Source: Streptomyces sp. CNQ085
GTDB lineage: Bacteria; Actinomycetota; Actinomycetes; Streptomycetales; Streptomycetaceae
NCBI RefSeq assembly: GCF_022614595.1
Contig: NZ_JAJFAU010000004.1
Span: forward strand, 1-38,658
Length of the DNA: 38,658 bases
Reading direction: 5' to 3'
Below, piece after piece: positions 29,170 through 36,689 of this stretch. The number at the start of each line of letters is the position of its first letter. Position 1 is the first letter of the stretch. The notes under the pieces were generated by a model. That model was not told the origin of the DNA and searched no databases. It saw nothing but the letters and a program-made list of their open reading frames with translations. Position numbers and translations under genes: made by a program.

Positions 29170-29805
29170 TCAGGCTGGTCGATCGGAGGCATAGCGGGCG
29201 AGCGTGGTCTCTACCGCTTGCTCGACGGCGTAGTGGATGTCGGAGGCTGTGGGGTTCCAGTCGGTTAGCAGCATGCGGGGCCACAGGACGTAGTTGGCGA
29301 TCATCCCCAGGAACTGGTTGGCGGCACTCTCGGTGTCCGGAACGTCGGCGTTACCGGCTTCGCGCTCCGACTCCAGGTAGCGCTGGACAGAGGTGAAGTA
29401 GGGCAGCTTGCCGAGCTGGAACTGCATCCGTCCCAGTTCGGGGAAGCGAGGCAGCTCGGCGATGACGATGCGGAACAGGGCTGTCATGCCGGGCCGGCCG
29501 ATCAGGTCTGCGTAGCGGTGGCCGATGGAGGTCAGGCCGGAACGCATATCTCCGGCCTGAGGTCGCGCGACGGCGTCGGTGGCGTCACGCTGCCATGACT
29601 CGGTGACGATGGCCTCGAAGAGGGCCGCCTTGGTGGGGAACTGCTTGAACAAGGTGGACTTCGAGACCGCCGCCCCTTCGGCAACGCGCGCGAGGGACGT
29701 GCCGTCGTAACCGTGGTTCAGGAAGAGGTCCGTGGCCGCGGAGATGATCGCCTCACGCTTTTGCTGGGCGAGACGGCGGTGGTGTGCGGAGAGCTCTGCT
29801 GCCAT
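29170..29805 (-). CDS. TetR-family transcriptional regulator
   Basis: TetR repressor of 211 aa. The HTH covers AATDLFLNHGYDGTSLARVA and SKSTLFKQFPTKAALF, residues about 22-67. The ligand-binding half is mostly helical (RSGLTSIGHRYADLIGRPGM). It diverges from the SDR gene at 29903, with a perfect 32-bp palindrome between them as its likely operator, so it probably represses both. Ligand unknown. It lies within the Tn3-family element as cargo. Confidence 0.88.
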   Translation of the reverse strand: MAAELSAHHRRLAQQKREAIISAATDLFLNHGYDGTSLARVAEGAAVSKSTLFKQFPTKAALFEAIVTESWQRDATDAVARPQAGDMRSGLTSIGHRYADLIGRPGMTALFRIVIAELPRFPELGRMQFQLGKLPYFTSVQRYLESEREAGNADVPDTESAANQFLGMIANYVLWPRMLLTDWNPTASDIHYAVEQAVETTLARYASDRPA

Positions 29806-29823
29806 GCGTGCAGTATGCTCCAG

Positions 29824-29855
29824 ATCCGAGGCGAGTCACTTGACTCGCCTCGGAT
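29824..29855. promoter_or_regulatory. TetR operator: perfect 32-bp palindrome
   Basis: Two 15-base arms (29824-29838 and 29841-29855) with a 2-base centre (CT). The inner part, GAGTCA-CT-TGACTC, resembles known TetR operators. It sits midway between the divergent TetR and SDR starts, where a repressor would block both promoters. Confidence 0.8.
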
Positions 29856-29902
29856 GGCGGTGCCCGATGTCCCTCCGGTGCCGTGTGATGAGGGAGTAGC
29901 GG

Positions 29903-30661
29903 ATGGCAGCCGACAGGATCGCTTTGGTGACCGGTGCGAACCGTGGTCTGGGCCGGAGTACGGCTCTTGCGCTGGCGGCGCGTGGGGTGCGGGTCGTGGT
30001 CACTCATCGTGGTGATGTGGCCGGGGCCGAGGAGACGGAGCAGCACGTGCACGCTGCGGGTGGGACCGCCGCCGTCGTGCGTCTCGACATCAGCGACGCC
30101 TCCTCTTTCGGAGCCTTCACTTCCGAGCTGAGCGGACTGCTTGAGCGCTGGAGGGCTTCGCGGCTCGATATCGTGGTCAACAACGCGGGGGTGGGCGTCT
30201 TCGGCCCACTGGAAGCTGTCACGACCGACGACTTCGACACGGTGTCCGGCACGAACGTGCGAGGCACGTTCTTCCTCATCCAGTCGCTTGTGCCGCTGCT
30301 GGCGGAAGGTGCCCACCTCATCAACGTCTCGTCGTCTTTGACTCGCCACACCAGCCCCGCGACCTCGGTCTACTCCGCCTCAAAGGCCGCCGTCGAGGCC
30401 CTGAGCCGCACTCTGGCCGCAGAACTCGGCCCCCGGGGTATCCGGGTCAACTCCATTGCCCCGGGGCCGACCGCCACCGACTTCAACGGCGGTGCCATGC
30501 GGGATGACGCCGGTATGCGCCAGGGTCTGGCCGGGCAGACCGCGCTTGGCCGCGTCGGCGAACCCGAGGAGATCGGCGACGCCATCGCCACGCTGGCGTC
30601 CGACGGCCTGCGCTGGATGACCGCCCAGCGCATCGAGGTCTCCGGCGGTGCCCTCCTGTGA
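29903..30661 (+). CDS. Short-chain dehydrogenase/reductase controlled by the TetR neighbour
   Basis: Classical SDR of 252 aa. The cofactor loop is TGANRGLG near residue 12, NNAGVG near 92, and the active site is VSSS then YSASKAAVEAL. The C-terminal PGPTATDF and the ending RIEVSGGALL are typical of FabG-like enzymes. The THRGD segment after strand two (Arg) suggests NADPH. The ATG at 29903 follows AGGGAG. It diverges from the TetR gene around a large palindrome, a common arrangement for detoxification of a small carbonyl compound or for a regulated biosynthetic step; the substrate is unknown. It is immediately followed by the transposase remnant. Confidence 0.88.
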   Translation: MAADRIALVTGANRGLGRSTALALAARGVRVVVTHRGDVAGAEETEQHVHAAGGTAAVVRLDISDASSFGAFTSELSGLLERWRASRLDIVVNNAGVGVFGPLEAVTTDDFDTVSGTNVRGTFFLIQSLVPLLAEGAHLINVSSSLTRHTSPATSVYSASKAAVEALSRTLAAELGPRGIRVNSIAPGPTATDFNGGAMRDDAGMRQGLAGQTALGRVGEPEEIGDAIATLASDGLRWMTAQRIEVSGGALL

Positions 30662-30708
30662 CCGACCGGGCGGGTCTGTTTCGGGTCACGGGCAACGGCG
30701 CGCCGGAT

Positions 30709-30914
30709 TCATTCCGCGCCAGTGTCGTCTTCATCCGGCTCCGACGCGTCCGGGTCGCGCAGCGGGCGTAGATCACCTCGCGGACCGTGCCGCCCGGCTC
30801 GGCGACCGCCGCCTCCGCCAGCCGCTCCTGGTCCTCCTCCAGCAGCGTCCAGACCTCGATCAGGTCCTCCGGCTCCCACTCCCGCCGCACCCCCGGGCTC
30901 CTTCCGGTCGTCAT
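30709..30914 (-). pseudogene. Tn3-family transposase remnant, N- and C-terminal pieces fused
   Basis: The reading frame starts MTTGRSPGVRREWEPEDL with IEVWTLLEEDQERL, recognisable as the start of a DUF4158-type Tn3 transposase. It then passes into AEAAVAEPGGTVREVIY, which resembles a segment from much later in such proteins. The other frame encodes DLRPLRDPDASEPDED and then TGAE and a stop at 30709-30711, like the extreme C-terminus. A gene that should be nearly 3 kb is thus reduced to about 200 bases by at least two internal deletions, with a frameshift. It starts 80 bases inside the right inverted repeat, the usual distance. Confidence 0.7.
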
Positions 30915-30994
30915 GACCGGACCAACCTCGCCGAGCACGGCCCCCGATGAACCCAGAAGATCAAAAGCGCTGACAAGCACACCCCAGATCCGCC

Positions 30995-31041
30995 ACAGAG
31001 AGCTACTTGTCACTTCGCGACAGCTTCGGGAGAACAGGGCC
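30995..31041 (-). repeat. Right terminal inverted repeat of the Tn3-family element
   Basis: On the minus strand it begins GGCCCTGTTCTCCCGAAGCT and ends GTAGCTCTCTGT. The differences from the left copy are three clustered bases in the middle and one base near the inner end. Confidence 0.8.
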
Positions 31042-31046
31042 TCTCA
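31042..31046. repeat. Target site duplication, right copy (TCTCA)
   Basis: Direct copy of 28244-28248, adjoining the right inverted repeat. It overlaps the stop codon region of the monooxygenase-reductase gene, whose TGA is restored by the duplication itself. Confidence 0.8.
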
Positions 31047-32789
31047 GGCCGCCCTGTTCAGGAACGACGGCTGCCCGGCGCCCAGCCGGGCTCTGCCCAG
31101 CCACAGGACCTGGGAGAGCATCCGCATCAGCCGCTCCTCCTCGGGCGGCACCGTCCCGTCCGGGGACGGAGGCGTGGGCGGCCGCGAGACGGCCACCCCC
31201 ACCGGGGTCGGCCAGCCCCGCACCGAGTGACTGATGGTGCGCAGCGTGGCCAGGGTGGATGCGGCGCCATCAGCCGCCGCCCCGACAGCGACACAGCCGA
31301 TGGCGCGTCCGTCGAGATAGGGCGCCGGTCCGTCCAGGTCGTTGACATAGTCGAGGGCGTTCTTCAGCAGGCCGGAGACGGTCCCGTGATATGTCGGGGA
31401 AACCAGGACGACGCCATGGGCGCGGCGCAGTTCCGACAGGAACTCACCCACCCGGGGATGTGCAGGCGCGAGGCCCGGCCGGTAGGCGGGGAAGTCGATG
31501 TCCGCCCCCGCGAAGACCCGCACAGTCGCCCCCTGTTCGGTACAACGCAGAGCACACCACTGAGCGACGCGGTCACAGGTCGACCCCCGGCGGAGTGATC
31601 CGCCGACCAGGACCACGCGCGGTACGGACTCGGTCGCGGGGCTCTCCGCTACGGGCCCGGGTGCCTCCCGGGCCCGTAGCGGAGGGGCGGGCGGTCTCGC
31701 GGGAGAACGGGTGGCCCCGGAGCCGAGGACGCCGGCGGCAGGCCCGTCGGAGTCCTCGGCCGGCTCCCGGTGTTCGTGCCGGAAGGCGGTCAGCGCACGG
31801 AGCACGTCGTCGTGCGCGGCCACGGCGTCGGCGAGGGCGAGGGCCTCCTCCATCGCCGTCCCCGCTTCCCGGCCCGAGGACCCCGAGGACCCCGAGGACG
31901 AGGCCGCTGGGCACACGGCGTTGCCGAGCAGGACGACACGTCCGTCGACCCGGCGGGGAGCCGGAGTGCGGTCGTGGGCGTCGGCAACAGTGATGTCCTG
32001 TGGAGAGGTGTTCCTGACCAGGTCCACCACGGGCGGATGCCAGCCGGTGAGGGCGGCGATCAGGTCGGCCCGTGCGCGGGCCCGCCCCTTGGCGGGCCAA
32101 ACGCCGGGTGCCGAGTCGATACGGGCCGTCCAGCACAGCAGGTCTCCGCCGACCGGGAGAACGTTCACCCGGACACCTCGGCCGCCGACTGTGTGGGGAC
32201 GTCTTTCCAGCGCGGAACCGTCGGCACAGCCGGACACCGAGGCGTGACCCGCGTACTCGGCGGCGGAAGTGTCCGGGAGTATTCGCCGCCGGAGGACCGG
32301 GTCGACACCATCAGCGGCCACCAGGGCGGCACATCGCAGGGTTCTGCCATCCGACATCCGGACAGTGACGCCGCCGTCGTGTGTGCTGTGGCTCTCGACG
32401 GTGGTGGACAACAGTACTGCCGCACCCGCGGTGAGGGCCTCGTCGAGCAGGGCCCGCTGGAGGGCGGAGTGCGTGATCGAAAGCCGCGGGGCGTTCGGGC
32501 CCTCCAGGGCTTCCTCGGTCAGGACGTTCCCCGCCGCGTCCATCACCAACCGGGCCTCGCCGGGGCGCAGGAGACGGCCCATTTCCCTGACACGGGTTCC
32601 CAGGTTCCCGCCGAGCGCGTCGGCGGCCCGCAGACCATCGGGCCGCAGGACCAGGCCCGCGCCCTGGGCACCGATCCGCGCTGACCGTTCGACCACGGTG
32701 ACGTCAACGCCTCGCCTGGCCAGCGCGACGGCCGCCGCCAGCCCGCCAATTCCGCCGCCCATGACGGCTACCGATTCCCTCTTGACCAC
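31044..32789 (-). CDS. FAD-dependent monooxygenase fused to NADPH:FMN reductase
   Basis: Protein of 581 aa with two enzymes in one chain. Residues 1 to about 340 are a class A flavin monooxygenase: GGGIGGLAAAVALARRG near the N-terminus, then LVAADGVDPVLRR (the DG motif). Residues from about 390 are a flavodoxin-like NADPH-dependent FMN reductase: VGGSLRRGST and SPTYHGTVSGLLKNALDYV. A Pro/Ala/Ser-rich linker joins them. The FAD motif normally reading GDAAHP reads GNAVCP and is followed by an SSSGSSGSSG insert. The GTG at 32789 comes 3 bases after the AhpD-like stop, so the two are co-transcribed. The substrate is unknown. The stop overlaps the transposon's target duplication. Confidence 0.82.
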   Translation of the reverse strand: MVKRESVAVMGGGIGGLAAAVALARRGVDVTVVERSARIGAQGAGLVLRPDGLRAADALGGNLGTRVREMGRLLRPGEARLVMDAAGNVLTEEALEGPNAPRLSITHSALQRALLDEALTAGAAVLLSTTVESHSTHDGGVTVRMSDGRTLRCAALVAADGVDPVLRRRILPDTSAAEYAGHASVSGCADGSALERRPHTVGGRGVRVNVLPVGGDLLCWTARIDSAPGVWPAKGRARARADLIAALTGWHPPVVDLVRNTSPQDITVADAHDRTPAPRRVDGRVVLLGNAVCPAASSSGSSGSSGREAGTAMEEALALADAVAAHDDVLRALTAFRHEHREPAEDSDGPAAGVLGSGATRSPARPPAPPLRAREAPGPVAESPATESVPRVVLVGGSLRRGSTCDRVAQWCALRCTEQGATVRVFAGADIDFPAYRPGLAPAHPRVGEFLSELRRAHGVVLVSPTYHGTVSGLLKNALDYVNDLDGPAPYLDGRAIGCVAVGAAADGAASTLATLRTISHSVRGWPTPVGVAVSRPPTPPSPDGTVPPEEERLMRMLSQVLWLGRARLGAGQPSFLNRAA

Positions 32790-32792
32790 GGT

Positions 32793-33824
32793 TCAGCTCT
32801 CCTGTCGGTGTGTGCGTGCCGGTGAACCGGCGAGCCGGGCGGCGAGGAGGGCGGCCGTCGTCAAGGACGCCCAGGCGGTCAGTTCCACCAGTTTCCGGTC
32901 GCCGGGGTACTGTTCGCGGAAGGCGGTTACATCGGTTTCGGCGACCTGGTACGGGGCGAACGCGGTGAGCAGCGCGAGCCGGGCGGCGGGCAGATGCTCC
33001 GCAAGCGGTGGGAGGGAGCTCGCGAGTGCCTCCTCCAGCCAAGTGCGGCCGAGGCCGGGAGGTGACCCGTCCCAGGCTTCGAGCCGGGACTCCAGCAGAC
33101 GGCGTACCGGCCAGGGGACCCAGCGAGCGGCGTCGTCGACGGCGGCGGCCGAACGTCCGACGGCATCCGCCACCGGGCCTGTCCCGGCCCACCACGGGCC
33201 GGGTGGTGCCGGTGGCAGCAGTACGTTGCCCTCACCGGGACGCGGTGGGCCGGCGGCCGGACGCATGGCCCGGGCGACCGTGCGCAGAATCGGGCCGCGT
33301 GCGGCCGCGGGGGTACGCGCGGGTACGGGGGACTCGTCGAGGAAGACGGAGACCATGCGGTTGAGGTAGTGGAAAGTGAGTGCCACGCCGATGATCTCGG
33401 GCGCCTCCCCGGCGGTGAAGGGGGCCCGCTCCCCGCGGCCTGCGCCGGACCGGATCCACTGGGCGGCCCCGCCGCCGGGCGAACCGGGCGACAGCCGCGG
33501 GGAGGTCTCCAGCGTGGCCTGGTGGATGTCGACGCAGTAGGGACAGGCGTTGGCGCGGGAGACCTCGACGGCGACGGCCTCTTTGACGGCTCGGCCGACC
33601 CGGCCCTCCACCAGAAGGGTCTCGCGCAACAACAGCCAGCTCGCGGCGAGCACCCGGGGAGCCCCGGAATGCAGCGCCAAAGGCGGTGCGACGACGCCGA
33701 AGTCCCGTTCGGCCTGGGCGTACACGCGAGCCACCAGCCCTTGGGCGTCTTCGGGAGGGACGGCTCTGACATGGCGGATATCACGCAGGGAACCGCGCAG
33801 GACGGCCCTTACCATCGTCCTCAT
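32793..33824 (-). CDS. AhpD-like (carboxymuconolactone decarboxylase family) protein
   Basis: Protein of about 343 aa with an AhpD-type core: AVKEAVAVEVSRANACPYC followed by VDIHQATLE, where the Cys-x-x-Cys and His form the peroxidase-like redox centre. It is nearly twice the usual AhpD length; the extra C-terminal part ends with LPPLAEHLPAARLALLTAFA and PYQVAETDVTAF, and is not one I recognise. ATG at 33824 is used because GAGAGG precedes it; GTG 33845 and ATG 33815 are alternatives. It is the first gene of a two-gene operon with the monooxygenase-reductase fusion, so it may remove peroxide formed by uncoupled flavin turnover, or act on a pathway intermediate. Confidence 0.75.
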   Translation of the reverse strand: MRTMVRAVLRGSLRDIRHVRAVPPEDAQGLVARVYAQAERDFGVVAPPLALHSGAPRVLAASWLLLRETLLVEGRVGRAVKEAVAVEVSRANACPYCVDIHQATLETSPRLSPGSPGGGAAQWIRSGAGRGERAPFTAGEAPEIIGVALTFHYLNRMVSVFLDESPVPARTPAAARGPILRTVARAMRPAAGPPRPGEGNVLLPPAPPGPWWAGTGPVADAVGRSAAAVDDAARWVPWPVRRLLESRLEAWDGSPPGLGRTWLEEALASSLPPLAEHLPAARLALLTAFAPYQVAETDVTAFREQYPGDRKLVELTAWASLTTAALLAARLAGSPARTHRQES

Positions 33825-34233
33825 CCTCGTGCCTCTCTCGGACACGGCGCCCGGCCGAGGTCCGGCACGCCTGCGGCTGCGGGTCTACCGGACGACCGCG
33901 GAGCGGGCCGCCGGCCCGCGCGGGAGCACAACGCCGCGGAGACCCGGCAGAACGCGTCTGTCCGGCATCCGGGCTCTCCTCATCCGGTCCTGGGGCGCCC
34001 GTGTGGTGCTCCCCGGCGTTGCGGCGCCCACCCGGGGGCACCGAGCCGATCCTGGCACCGGCCGTGTGCTGGGGTGTTATCCGAACGTGCCCTCCTGCGG
34101 ATTCGGCGTGGCTTGGCGAACCGGAGTGCGGGCGGCAGCAACTCCGGAGATGCGCCGGTCCGGCGAACGGCCGAGGATGGTCCGTCGTGCCGTTCGGCGA
34201 GTGTGCGACGCCTCGATGGGAGTGACGGGTCCA
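33825..34233. other. Divergent promoter region between the AhpD-like and methyltransferase genes
   Basis: About 400 bases without a convincing gene, between outward-reading starts. A perfect 7-bp-stem hairpin, GCGGGCC-GCC-GGCCCGC, lies at 33903-33919. The region is GC-rich with no clear promoter boxes or long operator palindrome that I can see. Both flanking starts are uncertain by tens of bases. Confidence 0.45.
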
Positions 34234-35061
34234 ATGCAGGAAGCGGCAGCCAGCCCGGCGGAGATCGGGAGGCACTACGACGAGCGCTCGCCCATCGGTG
34301 AGGAGTTCCGCGGTGGTCAGCTGCACATGTGGTACTGGTACGACCGTGACGACGACGCCCCGCTGCCGGAAGCGGTGCACCGCATCACCCGCAAGGTGGC
34401 CGGCACCCTCGGGCTGCGCCCGGGGGAGCACGTGCTGGACGCGGGGTGCGGTCCCGGCGAGACGGCGCTGTTCCTGGCTCGGCGGTACGGGGTCAGGGTG
34501 ACCGGGGTGACCGTGAGTGATGCCGAGCTCGAGACGGCGCGGGGACGGGCCGGGGCCGCGGGGCCGAACGCCGTGGTGGACTTCAGGTACGGCGACTACA
34601 TGGAACTCCCTTTTCCAGACGGTTCGTTCGACGCCGTGCTCGCTCTGGAGTCCCTGCAGAACGCCCCCGATCTCGGGAGGGCGCTGGGAGAACTGCACCG
34701 GGTGCTGCGGCCTGGCGGGCGCATGGCGTTCTCCGACTTCAGTTTGGAGAGCGCGGCCGAACCGGAGCGGGTGGAGCGGTTCATGACGACGCTGAGGCTC
34801 CCGCTGCTGCCGACCCTCCCCCAGTGGCTGGCGTACGCGCGCTCGGCCGGTTTCGAGGTCGAGGAGTACACCCAGTGCGGCCCGCGCGTGTTCGGGATGA
34901 AGGACAAGTACCTGCGGGCCGCGATGGAGCGGCGTGAGGAGGTGGCCGGCAAGTTCGGCGAAGGGGATGTGGCGGAGTTCTCGCGTCTGCACCGGGGTTT
35001 CTTCACCCCCCGCAAGGATCAGATCGGTTATGTGATCGCCTGCGTGCGCAAGAGCGGATGA
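34234..35061 (+). CDS. SAM-dependent methyltransferase
   Basis: Class I methyltransferase of 275 aa. Motif I is VLDAGCGPGETALFLA at about 69, motif II-like SFDAVLALESLQNAPD, motif III RVLRPGGRMAFSDF. The upstream FRGGQLHMWYWYD segment resembles the N-terminal cap of C- and O-methyltransferases acting on isoprenoid or glycosidic products (RebM and sterol-methyltransferase relatives). The substrate cannot be told. ATG 34234 is chosen; ATG 34216 would add six residues and neither has a strong ribosome site. It diverges from the AhpD-like gene. The last 59 bases overlap the convergent acyltransferase frame. Confidence 0.82.
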   Translation: MQEAAASPAEIGRHYDERSPIGEEFRGGQLHMWYWYDRDDDAPLPEAVHRITRKVAGTLGLRPGEHVLDAGCGPGETALFLARRYGVRVTGVTVSDAELETARGRAGAAGPNAVVDFRYGDYMELPFPDGSFDAVLALESLQNAPDLGRALGELHRVLRPGGRMAFSDFSLESAAEPERVERFMTTLRLPLLPTLPQWLAYARSAGFEVEEYTQCGPRVFGMKDKYLRAAMERREEVAGKFGEGDVAEFSRLHRGFFTPRKDQIGYVIACVRKSG

Positions 35062-36466
35062 GGACGGCCGAAGCAGGCGGCGGGTGTGCCCGCTTCGATT
35101 GTGGCACCCGGGACTTCCCTCCGACCTCCGGCCGCCGGCCGGTGTGTGCGGCTCGTCGAGAAAAGTACGAGGGCGGGCGGGTGGCCTGTCCGGGGGAGAT
35201 CGCCCGCGTGCCGGACCGAGCCGTTCGGCGCGAGCGCCGGAGTGCGCGGGCGGCCGGGGCGGCGGACGCCTTCTCCGCCTCCGGGTCGGCGGTCTGCCCG
35301 GAGAGCGGGTTCGGTCCCGGCCCCTTCTTCTGCGCGGCACGGTCGCGGCGTTCGCCGCGCGATGTGGCGAAGCGCCGCATGATCGGGTGTTCCACCAGCG
35401 TGTACAGAGCCCAGGACAGCAGCAGGGTGACGGCGAACAGCAGCGCGATCACGCCGATCGCCTGTGGTGTGTCCCAGGTCTTGCCGGCTCCCAGGAACCG
35501 GTGACCGTAGACCTGGACGAGCTGGTGGGTGATGTAGAAAGCGAAGGAGATCTCACCCAGCCACACCATGGCACGGCTGGAGAGCCAGTTGCGCAGCCGG
35601 GACGACTCCGCCCGGGCGGCGCTTGCCACCAGGAGACCGAGCGGTACCACCATGATGGCCACCAGGTGGTACGCGGAGGGGAAGAACGGTGTGGCGACAT
35701 AGGCCACGGCGACGAGGACCGCCGAACCGCCGAAGCTGAGAGGGAGCCTGCGTCCCTCCATCACCACGCGGGCCAGGATGATGCCGAAGACGAAGTCCAG
35801 CAGACGCGTCCCGGGGAACTGGTAGACCAGCCACAGATCCGCCGCCGTGACGTTCACCGCCGGGAAGACCTCCTGGTCGGGGAGCCGGTCGGCGACGAAC
35901 GGCACGGTGAAGATCGCCGCCACGACAGCGCCCGCCCACCTCCACAGGCGTTCGGGACGAATACGGCCGATGATCCTGATCAGGATCGGGAACAGCGCGT
36001 AGAACAGGGCTTCGCAGGACAACGACCAGGCCACGCCGTTGAGAGAGGCGCGGACCATGATGTCCGGTGACCACGAATGCAGCAGCAGCAGTTGCAGCGC
36101 CACGTCCCGGCCGCTGACGGACGCCTGTGCCACCCAGGCCGCCAGCATCATGGCGGCGATGAGGGTGAGCAGGTGGAGGGGGTAGATCTTGAAGAATCTG
36201 CGCCGCAAGAACGCCGGCGTGGTGTCGTCAGCGCGCATCGTCCAGGTGAGGATGAACCCGCTGAGGATGAAGAAGAAGCCGACGCCAGTCCAACCCCCCT
36301 GATAGAAGATTGTGTTCGCGACGTTCTGGCTGTGTTCCGAGGTGAAGAACCGTTCGGGCACGGCATGGAAGAAGAACACCATGGCGGCTGCGATGAACCG
36401 CATTCCCGTCAGGGCGGGAAGCCTGGACGCCTCGGGGGCCCGGGGGCCCGGAGTGTGTTGGGACAT
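35003..36466 (-). CDS. Membrane acyltransferase 3 family protein
   Basis: Acyltransferase-3 (OafA/NodX-type) protein of 487 aa. The start SRLPALTGMRFIAAAMVFFF followed by HAVPERFF holds the family's conserved TGxR and catalytic His, and VGFFFILSGFILTWT with RRRFFKIYPLHLL is the second signature. About ten transmembrane helices end near residue 375 with TLVEHPIMRRF. After that come about 110 arginine- and proline-rich residues with no membrane or domain character. This tail runs into the 3' end of the methyltransferase gene, overlapping 59 bases, so the true end may be earlier if a frameshift or sequencing error has removed a stop. It would acylate a sugar or small molecule at the membrane. 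Confidence 0.8.
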   Translation of the reverse strand: MSQHTPGPRAPEASRLPALTGMRFIAAAMVFFFHAVPERFFTSEHSQNVANTIFYQGGWTGVGFFFILSGFILTWTMRADDTTPAFLRRRFFKIYPLHLLTLIAAMMLAAWVAQASVSGRDVALQLLLLHSWSPDIMVRASLNGVAWSLSCEALFYALFPILIRIIGRIRPERLWRWAGAVVAAIFTVPFVADRLPDQEVFPAVNVTAADLWLVYQFPGTRLLDFVFGIILARVVMEGRRLPLSFGGSAVLVAVAYVATPFFPSAYHLVAIMVVPLGLLVASAARAESSRLRNWLSSRAMVWLGEISFAFYITHQLVQVYGHRFLGAGKTWDTPQAIGVIALLFAVTLLLSWALYTLVEHPIMRRFATSRGERRDRAAQKKGPGPNPLSGQTADPEAEKASAAPAARALRRSRRTARSGTRAISPGQATRPPSYFSRRAAHTGRRPEVGGKSRVPQSKRAHPPPASAVLIRSCARRRSHNRSDPCGG

Positions 36467-36689
36467 CGGGACCGTACTCCCCCGCTTAAGTCATAAGAGC
36501 TCGTGACTGTGCCAACCGGCACCCCTCGACGGCATCTTTGAGATTGCTCGGCCGCCTCCCGCGCCCGTGACGTCCGGGTCTCCCGCGACGACCGCAACCC
36601 AGAAGATGCGTCCCGTGTGGCCTGAAGTCGACCATGGCTCGGGCGGGCCTACCGGGCCGCACGCGGCAGGCGGTGGAGGGGAGACGGAA

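Larger units (their letters stand above)
28249..31041. mobile_element. Decayed Tn3-family transposon carrying a TetR/SDR pair, 2793 bp
   Basis: The element is delimited by 47-bp inverted repeats (28249-28295 and 30995-31041, 43 of 47 matching) and by a 5-bp TCTCA target duplication. Inside are a serine recombinase gene next to the left repeat, a TetR gene and an SDR gene divergent around a 32-bp palindrome, and a badly deleted transposase gene next to the right repeat. Serine resolvase plus a DUF4158-type transposase N-terminus and 5-bp duplication fit the Tn3 family. The transposase is no longer functional, so it could move only with help in trans. The TetR/SDR pair is best seen as cargo. 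Confidence 0.8.

Noticed and set aside
30483..30708. Continuation of the transposase-remnant frame to 30483
   Set aside because: This part is antisense to the SDR gene and has no transposase character.
30662..30726. Possible CRISPR or tRNA-like element between SDR and transposase remnant
   Set aside because: No repeat-spacer pattern and no cloverleaf; explained as deletion debris.
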